Origin: Silurus meridionalis
Lineage: Eukaryota > Chordata > Actinopteri > Siluriformes > Siluridae
Assembly: GCF_014805685.1 (NCBI RefSeq)
Contig: NC_060885.1
Location: 22,290,632 to 22,354,631, forward strand
Direction: 5' to 3'
Length of the DNA stretch: 64,000 nucleotides
In this document: piece after piece, positions 55,799 to 64,000 of the stretch
How the letters are laid out: each line of letters begins with the position of its first letter
How positions within the stretch are numbered: the first letter of the stretch is position 1
Made by a program: the position numbers and the translations under genes
Notes under the pieces: generated by a model
Told to the model about the DNA's origin: nothing
The model's input: only the letters and a program-made list of their open reading frames with translations
Databases searched by the model: none

Positions 55799-58700
55799 GT
55801 GCATGCAGTTACTTTTGGTTATGTGTTGGCCTATGTGGATGGATTCTTTTCATAGAGTTTTCTTAACTTCTTGAACAACGTAGTTGCACAGATTACTCAC
55901 CAACAGCACAAGTGGCATTAACACAGTCTGTATTCCCACTCTTGCTTCGCCACAGAGCGGCTGCTTTCAGACTGTGCAATAAGCATATGAGCAACTTCCT
56001 GCAACAAAAAGACTCTCTACATTCAAACGTACTTCTCTAACTGAAGTAGCTAACAGCCATTAGGTATAGTAACAGAATAAACATAGGGAATATCCTCCCT
56101 TTAGTACCCAAAACAATATAACCAAACAGTTACAAGAAACTAAGAAACTGTATATAATGAACCGTGAAAGGCAACAATGAAACACTGACTGTCGTATCTT
56201 GCTGGCTTATGAATTTTTTTTCCTTTATGTGTTTTTTTCTCTTGTTCTCCTATGTCTGACATCAGTCCAAGTCCAAGTTGCCTATGCCAACAAGCTGTTG
56301 GCTGCTGCTTTCTCTCCTTCTCCTGGTTCTCCTAAAAAATATATTTATAAATTTTCACTGCTACCACAGGATGCAATTGGTTCTGGCTCATGTAGAGGTT
56401 TTTGCATTTTGGTTGTCAAGGGTGTCCTTGCACTTTTGCAGGATATCACTCCTTTGATGCTTGACCCTGGCTGAAATCATGTCACAGTCGGAGGGCTTGA
56501 GACAATCGTGATGCATGATTTACTTTTGTCATAACCACTGGATCTCATGAAGCTCTGTGTGGCCCAGTACATTAAAGGCTACTTCAGCAGGCAGATTTAA
56601 CAAAGGGGCCTTTCTCTGACTGGAGATGAGAGTTTAGGGCTCTGTCCTCTTTTCCACCAGATCTCCAACAACATGATTCCTCTCCTGAGCCCTGAGATCA
56701 TAGATCTTTTTTTTTTACCGTTATTGAGCTGTTTAAAGGTGCTCCCTGGCAATATCATGTGCCTCTCTCAAGCTTTTGTCAAAATTGTCTAGAACTTCCA
56801 AACTCTCTGACTTTTGCTCTGCTATACTAGACCAAAGATCCTGAGGTTGGTAAACCTCCCTTTCAAGCATGAGCCTATTTGGCATGAATCCAGTAACTGC
56901 ATGCTGGGAGCTACGGTGCTGATGTAAGAAGAGGAAGATGCTCATTCCAGTTTTTTCTAATTCTGGTTCAGCATCGTAGCATCAAACCGTCTGAAGGAGC
57001 GGTTAATTGAACCTCTCAATTTGCCCATTGGAAGCAGGATGTTAAGGGTTTTTGTGTGATCTGCAAGAGACTGCAAACATTTCTGAATAATGAGCTTTCA
57101 AAATTTCAAACCTGGTCTGTGTGCAGTTCAAGTGGTGCGCAAAACCTGGAGATTAACTCATAGACAAGTGTCTTAAACCTTGGTCTGGCACAGGAAATGC
57201 TTCCACCCATTAAGTGAACTAGTCAATAATAAGAACATACTTGTTTTCTGAACTGGACACAGGAAATGGGCACAATATATCAATGTGGATCCAAACCATT
57301 GGTGCCCCCGCTTGGTTTTGAAGTTTGGCCCTCTGAGTTGGTCCTGGAACTTTTGCAAGCATTGCAAAGTCTGCACCTCTGTATGTATAAATGTACATCT
57401 CCAACCATGCTATTCCAGTGAAAACTTTGATTGAGTCACTCTAAAGTCGTTCCTGCACCCAAATGGCCAGAGTGTGGTGGACTTTGGCAGGCTTGTAACA
57501 CCTTTGTTTGCATTGAGGCAGGTACTCACAACAGTCTGAAGGGGCTGAGTCTTCCAGGCCTTTCCCAATGATAAAAGAGGACACCTTAATAGAGTTCAAC
57601 TTGCAGCCAACACAGTCAGTATTTTTCTGACTGTTGGACCTTTCAATGTGACATCCTCTTTTGTTGGAAGGACTCCCTTTTCTTTCCACTCGTGCAGGAT
57701 GGAGAGATCAGAATCAGCTCTCTAATCTTGCACTAGCTTTTCTTTGGAGAAGACTTCTAGCCAGTTTCCACCTAGGGTTTTGAACAACAGGTAGGTCTGT
57801 GGCAGTTGTCAGTCTTCTCAGTTGTGTCATCACTTGGTTCTTGAGTGCTAACACAATCCTTTCCTGCTGTTCATAACCTGATAAGCCCTCATCTGGATAT
57901 GTTTCCACTAAGAGACCAAGACAGGCCCCTTTTGGTAAGGTGGTCTCGTTGTCACCCCCAAACGATCTTGGCAGGAACTAGTTCTTCTGCCACGAATATG
58001 AATGGTAACATTTGCAGCCTGCAAAAAATCTATCCCCAGAAGTACAGGGTCACGTTTCAGAGCCACAAAAACTTCCCATTCTGTGCACTAGGTGCTAATT
58101 TGGAATTTGCTTTTCAATCTACATTTAGCATTCATGTCCTTCCCTGATTCTGCATTATGGATACATGTCTGTGTTGTAGCTGTCTACCTACTGTAGGGAA
58201 GCTGCTGACACAGTCTCTGCAATAACTGTTGTTTCATCTCCCGTGTCTACAACGGCTTGTGTTGGAATGCAGATTACATTCACATCACTAAGCAAGCTTG
58301 GGCCTCTGCTTTTTTGCACAGCTAACCTGTGGTGTGGAGGACTGGCTTCTTCAGTGTTCTAGCCCTTTTTTTTGCCTTGTGCCAGTCTCCATGGAAGGGG
58401 TAGCTATGAACAGACCTGAAGTGCATGCTCTCTGTTGTATTACTTCTAGCTTTACAGCAAATGGCTCATCTGTGATGTTGCATGACCTCAGTATTGTCTT
58501 GTAGGATGGGTGAATCTGAATAAGGCATCATCTTTTCTCTGACAGTACCCTGGGAGATGTCACTTGTGTTCCTCCTGGGTGCAGTGAACATTGCAACTTG
58601 TAATATGAGTCGATATTGGAGCCATCATCATTTGTAGTTGCTTGTCATACTTTTTTTATATAATTATTTGTTTTTTGAGAATTGTCTTAAACCAGTCTGG

Positions 58701-61700
58701 GGGTTGGTTGCAATCAATGGCTGCTGTCATAGCTCCATGGCACAATTCTTTCTGGGACATATATAAATGTAATTATTTACTTTTTGTTATTATTATTTTT
58801 ACTTTTTTTTTTTTTATATATATAATCTTTACAGATGTACAGATGATTCACGTTGTAGTTGGGCCATAGCTATTTTCATCAGGCATGATGACGTCAACCT
58901 GCTTGCATCTCGTGCCGAAAGAGAGCTAACAATTTAGCTAACTTCTTATCTGCTTCTCCCATATATACTGCCTCACCAGCATTGATTCATACATGTACCT
59001 AAAATTTACAGATGAAATCCCACTTCTGACAGCAGTTGTCGTGCAAGCAGTTAGCTTCGGTTATGCGTTGGCCTATGTGGATGCGTGAAATACAATAGGA
59101 TGCAAGAGGATCCTTCCCATAGAGTTTACTTAACTTCTTGAACAACGTAGTTACACAGTACACTCACCAACAGTACAAGTGGCACACAGTTAGTTATGTC
59201 AATGTTCCCACTTTTTGGTGCTCTTGCTCTTGGCACAGAACAGGAGACAACCTCTAACAAACAAAAAGACTCTCTACGTACTCAGGTAACTCAGTGCATC
59301 TCTAACTGAAGTAACGAACAGCCAATAGGAATAGGAATAAACAATGGAAAATACTTTAGAAATGAAACTTGGATATATTTTAGAGTAGTTAATGTGCAGT
59401 ATAGATTTACTGTCCTCTGAAAATAACATACAGGCATTATGTTTATGTTTTTGTCTGCTTGACAGGACCATACAGATTTGTGTGTCTTGTATAAAACCAG
59501 TTAAAATTTGGTGCTTTGAGTACAATTCTCTAATACTGACCACTGGATGTTCAACATGCCACCTCAATGCAAAGAACTCTCTGAGGATTTAAGAATAAAA
59601 ATTGTTTCTCTCCTGTACAAAGATGGCCTATGCTATAAGAAGTTTGGTAAAACCCTGAAACTAAGTTACAGTACAGAGGCCAGGGTCATTCAGAGGTTTG
59701 CATGGCGGTTGTCCCAGAAGGAAGCCTCTTCTGAAGCTGGCTCACAAGAAAGCCTGCAAACGGTTTGCTGAAGATAACCTGTCCAAGAGCATGAATTCCT
59801 GGAACCCTCTTCTGTTGTCTGACGAGACTAAGATAAACAAGTTTGGCTTAGATGGTGTCCAGCGTGTGTGGCAATGCCCTGGTAAGGAGCACCAAGAAAA
59901 TTGAGTTTTGCCTACAGTTAAGCATGGTGGTGGTAGCATCATGGTCTGGGGCTGCATATGTGCTGCTGATACTTGGTAAACATAAATTCCAACATGTACT
60001 GTGACATTCTGAAGCAGAACATGATGCCCTCCGTTCAGAAACTGGGCAGAATGGCAGTTTTCCAACCTAATAACAACCCGAAACACACCACTGTGGTGCA
60101 AGAAGAAACAATATTATCATTAGATATGGGAACAGAATTAAAACATAACCTTATGTGAAACACTTAGCTGTACTTGAGCTGTTTATACATCATCTGTAAG
60201 TAAGTAAGTAAATTCAGTTTAAGTGGCTTATCTTTCTGGACTGTGGCATTTGAACACGATGAGAATTGGTTACACTGATTGGCTTAGCCTCTGTTAATAG
60301 TACACTATTATTTAGTTTGTTTGTAGAGAAACCTGATGAAGCAGTCTTTGCAGGTAGATGATGTCATTGCCGAGCTGAGGCTGAGACAGTGTGCTAACAC
60401 ACGAGTCGGAAATAACTATGTGCGAGGTGTATCTGGTGGAGAGAGGAGGAGGGTTAGCATTGCTGTTCAGCTACTATGGAACCCGGGTGAGTTTTATTCT
60501 ACTGACAACTCATTTAGCTGCTTTCTAGAAATAAATGCTTTAAAAAGGCTAAATTATTAGAATTTTTATAATTAAATACTTGCTAAATTTGACTATATGG
60601 TAGATATATCAAATTGCAAAGATGTCATTTTGTGTGGTGGATTGACATTTTTCACTAAGGCAATGTATAATACTGTTAATCTCAGCCTATAGCAGCTAAG
60701 AGGTGGTATCAAAAAGTTTTGAGATCGGCTCTGTTTACAAGAAAGTACTTTATTTATCTACGTTTACACACTATCACCTTTAAAATTGTCCCCTTGCACA
60801 GCAATGCAGTGCTCCTAGCGTTCCTGCCATTTCTGAAATGTGTCCTGGACGTCTTCTTTTCAAAGCATGTGAAGCACCTTTTGCGATTTGCGCTGGATCT
60901 CGAAAATGTTGTTAAATCTGCGACATTGGAACAAAGCAGAAGTGAGATTATGTGGATCATTCTCCGACATGATGTTTCGACATTTTCGGGGGTTGAGCTT
61001 GTTGAAGGTCTTCCTGATCTCTCGTTGTCTTCCAGTAATGTTCTTCCACTCTTGAAGAGCACGTGCCACTCATCTTTGTGGCAGATTTGCCCAGTTTCAT
61101 GCAGAATTCTACATTTTTTTTTTGCACTTTGAAATCGTGGTAGGAATAGAACCAGTTAGCACCATTAGTCTCGAAAACTTCTTGATACCACCTCATACGA
61201 TAATTTGGCCACAGATCTATATACTACATGTTTGTTTTTAGGAATTCTTATCCTGGATGAGCCTACTTCAGGTCTAGACAGCTTTACTGCTCACAACCTA
61301 GTTATCACCTTGTCTCGTCTGGCTCGAGGGAACCGCCTGGTCCTTCTCTCTGTGCACCAACCGCGCTCAGACATCTTTCAGCTTTTTGACCTGGTGGTGT
61401 TGCTTTCCTCTGGCTCAGCTGTGTACTGTGGCCCTGCTAAAGACATGGTGAACTACTTCACATCTCTGGGGCATCCATGTCCACGCTACTGCAATCCCTC
61501 TGATTTCTATGGTGAGTAAGACCTGACCCTTGGTTAATACTCAAGGAATGACACATGGTTTGATCAAGGGACTAAGGGGAATTGTTTCTGTCCGACACAG
61601 TGGACTTGATTAGCATTGACCGGCGCTGCTCCGAAAAAGAAGCAGAATGTCTGGAGAGAACGAGGGTCCTAGCAAGCCAGTTTGCTGACAAGGTGAAGAA

Positions 61701-63415
61701 CACTGAGGATTTCATGTGGAAGTCTGACGAGCACAATGTTCCAGTGCTGGACAATAATATCCCAAGGTAAACCTTTTGCTTGTCCCTTTAGGTTGCTCTC
61801 AGATCATGGCTGCTTTTCATGCTTTTAGAAAAAGAGAGCGAGAGAGAGAGAGAGAGAGAAAGAGTAGCATCTTACAGTACTTCTGTGTGATGATTTTTTT
61901 AGCGATATCCCTGCTACACCAAAAGCCGAAACAAGCATCACAGTTTCACAAAGGAAGAACCATAGACCTGGCCCACTGCACCAGTTCTCCATTCTGATTA
62001 GGTAAGAAGGCCAAAAAGTCCAGAAGTTAAAACAATATAAACGTCTGTGGAGTTGATCTTTATAGTATCTGAATTTGCAGTTGTATTGATGCTGCATTTA
62101 TGTTTGCATGATGTTTGTTTTTTCGTGTTACCAGGCGGCAGGTATTTAATGATTTCCGTGACCTTGTGACACTGGTGGTGCATGGCCTAGAAGCCCTGTT
62201 AATGTCCCTACTAGTAGGCTTCCTATACTTCGGGGCGGGTGAGGAGAAACTGCCAGTGCAGGACACTGTGGCCCTCCTCTACATGATTGGGGCTCTCACG
62301 CCATTCGCTGTGGTACTGGATGTCATAGCCAAGTGTGAGTCTCAATTTAAATTTCAATCTTATCCTATTAGGATGTCCTTGAGTAAAAACTTTACCATGT
62401 TGGTGTATGTTGTTTATTTTTTTTTTACAGGTCATTCAGAGAGAGCCATGCTGTATCATGAGCTGGAAGATGGAATGTACTCAGTCACCCCTTATTTTTT
62501 TGCAAAGGTACTTTCTGCGTATAAGAGTAGAGCGGCCACAAGGGGGCAGCAAAGCTCCATGCAAGATTTCAAATCGTGAAATAACATGTTCCTGGGTCAA
62601 AATAATTATATTTTATGGACATATCAATTGAATAATAAAATCCATTGTGATTATGTGTAACCCCTCTCTCTCAGGTTCTTGGTGAGTTACCTGAACACTG
62701 TGTTTTTACACTAGTATACAGCCTGCCTATTTATTGGCTAGCCGGATTGAACGACTCACCAGATCGTTTCTTGCTCAACTTCATGCTGGCATGGCTGATG
62801 GTGTACTGCAGCCGCTGCATGGCTTTGTTCGCAGCAGCTGTGTTTCCCACCCTCCAGACCTCTTCCTTCACTGGAAACTCCCTTTTCACTGTTTTCTATC
62901 TGACTGGTGGCTTTGTCATTAGCCTCGACAACATGTGGCTGGGTAAGAACCTGTCAAAAATGATCAGACACCCAACTAACAGCAAATGACTAAAAAGTCC
63001 ATCAAGCATTGTTGATAGCTCTACTAATGATTTACCTCTTTCAGTGGCTTCCTGGTTTTCCTATATTTCCTTCATGCGGTGGGGTTTTGATGGGATGCTG
63101 CAGGTTCAGTTCCGTGGCCTCAAATATACAGTGAGCCTTGGAAACCTGACCATCAATGTAGATGGTATTAAAGTAAGAATACTTATTTTTTTTTAATAAG
63201 CGTTATTATTTATCCTAATAAATGGCTTTGGGAATATTGTAATTCTCATGTGCTTTCATTTGTTTTGGCCCTGGCAGGTGGTGGAGCTGATGCATATGAA
63301 CCAGTTCCCACTCTACACCTGTTATTTAGTGCTGATCGCTGTAGTGTTGGTCTTTATTTTGCTCTACTATCTGTCACTCAAGTTCATTAAGCAGAAATCC
63401 AGTCAGGATTGGTGA
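52165..63415 (+). CDS. abcg8: ATP-binding cassette sterol half-transporter ABCG8 (sterolin-2)
   Basis: Complete gene, exons: 52165-52227, 52750-52854, 53022-53169, 54116-54354, 60354-60486, 61242-61511, 61601-61766, 61903-62001, 62135-62334, 62431-62507, 62675-62942, 63045-63172, 63278-63415. They give 677 aa (human 673). It is the obligate partner of ABCG5 in sterol export. Motifs: [16 protein letters not shown] near the N-terminus, Walker A GSSGCGKT at 103-110, signature VSGGERRR from 211, Walker [12 protein letters not shown] with D235/E236, H-loop H268 in [12 protein letters not shown] membrane segments follow, including [35 protein letters not shown] and [13 protein letters not shown]. 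The C-terminus is [10 protein letters not shown]. The Kozak context at the ATG is ideal. Intron 4 is 6 kb, swollen by retroelements. Confidence 0.96.
54116..54354 (+). CDS. abcg8: ABCG8 exon 4, completing Walker A
   Basis: This exon starts with two bases finishing the Gly codon of GSSG, then [11 protein letters not shown], so the P-loop spans the exon 3/4 junction. The Lys-Thr/Ser pair needed for nucleotide phosphate and Mg2+ binding is intact, whereas human ABCG8 reads GRAS there. It continues with [29 protein letters not shown] (Q-loop Gln in VRQDD) and AQRDQR, and ends with a GTAAGA donor. Confidence 0.93.
54355..55160. other. ABCG8 intron 4, 5' part
   Basis: AT-rich unique-looking sequence with no exon or element that I recognise. 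Confidence 0.5.
55275..55314. repeat. (TCTG)n microsatellite
   Basis: Ten TCTG units in ABCG8 intron 4. Confidence 0.95.
55550..55755. repeat. Palindromic AT-rich repeat
   Basis: About 64-bp inverted arms (about 55553-55617 and 55691-55755) flank a (TA)n core. They contain TTAATCTTAGTCCGGTTCC and its complement GGAACCGGACTAAGATTAA and differ mainly at one 4-base patch. A second (TA)n run follows directly up to 55795. The structure is cruciform-prone. Confidence 0.85.
55798..59355 (-). mobile_element. Ty3/Gypsy LTR retrotransposon, internally deleted
   Basis: Two LTRs of about 300 bp (55798-56096 and 59039-59355) share TGTTGGCCTATGTGGATG, AACTTCTTGAACAACGTAGT and CAAAAAGACTCTCTAC. The internal region reads on the - strand: an aspartic protease with [15 protein letters not shown] (about 58190-58260), then [11 protein letters not shown], then an integrase core ([14 protein letters not shown], then [11 protein letters not shown], about 57230-57310) and [16 protein letters not shown] (about 56860-56910). 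Reverse transcriptase and RNase H are missing between protease and integrase, and stops are frequent. It lies antisense within ABCG8 intron 4. Confidence 0.8.
59356..60130 (+). mobile_element. Broken Tc1-like transposase copy
   Basis: It starts inside the terminal repeat (GAAACTTGGATATATTTTAG) directly at the LTR edge. The helix-turn-helix N-terminus [20 protein letters not shown] begins near 59560. A frameshift leads to [20 protein letters not shown] with the first DDE-box Asp, then [11 protein letters not shown]. The second acidic site reads [10 protein letters not shown] with Asn instead of Asp, and several stops follow. It belongs to the same family as the copy at 20195. Confidence 0.75.
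60700..61197 (-). mobile_element. Mariner-like element in ABCG8 intron 5
   Basis: The terminal inverted repeats are GAGGTGGTATCAAAAAGTTT at the left and AAACTTCTTGATACCACCTC at the right. On the - strand the N-terminal transposase motif [20 protein letters not shown] (about 60990-61040) is the linker of mariner helix-turn-helix domains. The DDE/D domain is deleted. It ends about 45 bp from the exon 6 acceptor. Confidence 0.75.
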
Positions 63416-63560
63416 AGGAAAAGAAAGGAAAAGATCTCTTTTAGACAAACTTTACCCTTGTAAATGAAGATAACATGTCAGCATCAACATGTTCTCAGTC
63501 CACAGTCGAGTCGAATGATATGGGGGGAGAACAACTTTTCTTGGAGAAAAGTGTTCGTGA
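63416..63560 (+). other. abcg8: ABCG8 3' UTR start
   Basis: Sequence directly after the TGA; no canonical AATAAA is visible before the transposon at 63561. The true 3' end may lie within or beyond that element. Confidence 0.5.
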
Positions 63561-64000
63561 TTTACACAGATCAGGCATAACACTATGACCACCTGCCAAG
63601 TATTGTGTTGATCCCACTTTTGCTGCCAAAACAGTCCTGACACGTTAAGCACTAACAGCATTAACTTTTAAATCTGACCACACGGACCAGGAGCATTAAT
63701 GACCCTGTTAACCCACCATTATTTCTTCCTTGGACCACTTTTGATAGATACTGACCACTGCAGACTGGAAAGCCCCACAAGATCTGCAGTTTTGGAGATG
63801 CTCTGCCCCAGTTGTCTGGTCATCACAATTTGGCCCTCGTTAAACTCATTTAAATCCTTACGCTTGCCCATTTTTCCTGCTTTTAAACACCAACCTGGAG
63901 AACAAAATGTTTACTTGCTGTTGAAAATATCCCACCCACTAACAAGTCCCATGAAGAGAAAATCAGTGTTATTTACTTCACCCGTCATAATGTTATTCCT
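63561..64000. mobile_element. Tc1/mariner-derived MITE, copy C (runs off the window)
   Basis: It begins CACAGATCAGGCATAACACT and continues through the same internal junction as copies A and B, then GACCACTGCAGACTGG and ACGCTTGCCCATTTTTCCTG. It reaches CGTCATAATGTTAT at the window edge. It retains a central block that copy A lost. Confidence 0.7.

Overview
The window is vertebrate nuclear DNA, almost certainly from a teleost fish. It shows intron-rich genes with GT-AG splicing, teleost-type Tc1/mariner, hAT, RTE-like LINE, DIRS and tRNA-SINE repeats, many (TA)n/(GT)n microsatellites, and protein sequences that align readily with human family members. Repeat content hints at an otophysan such as a catfish, but that is a weak inference.

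Layout. (1) About 1-29.4 kb, + strand: the 3' two thirds of a CEP170-family centrosomal protein gene, 12 constitutive coding exons plus one probable 51-bp cassette exon, stop at 27553. The FHA-domain exons lie upstream of the window. (2) About 31.4-37.2 kb, - strand: complete DYNC2LI1, the dynein-2 light intermediate chain of retrograde intraflagellar transport, 13 coding exons, 369 aa, tail-to-tail with CEP170. (3) About 38.4-42.9 kb: a decayed DIRS-type tyrosine-recombinase retrotransposon. (4) 43.3-51.8 kb, - strand: complete ABCG5, 13 exons, 654 aa. (5) 52.2-63.4 kb, + strand: complete ABCG8, 13 exons, 677 aa, head-to-head with ABCG5 across a 316-bp shared promoter. (6) The last 440 bp are a truncated Tc1-derived element.

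ABCG5 and ABCG8 are the two obligate halves of the sterolin transporter, which exports cholesterol and plant sterols in liver and intestine. Their divergent arrangement with DYNC2LI1 next to ABCG5 matches the human 2p21 order. The intergenic region carries a GATA motif directly beside an HNF4-like DR1 motif, the pair known to drive the human genes. DYNC2LI1 has an imperfect RFX X-box about 115 bp upstream of its ATG.

Exon models were assembled by eye from splice sites, reading phase and remembered human family sequence. Every junction keeps frame and every intron is GT-AG. I found no bacterial-type system, CRISPR array or plausible novel multi-gene system. The most interesting items are the likely CEP170 microexon, the canonical Walker A in fish ABCG8 (degenerate in human), the two promoter motifs, a non-autonomous Tc1 family sharing one internal deletion, nested insertions, and several strong fold-back sequences.
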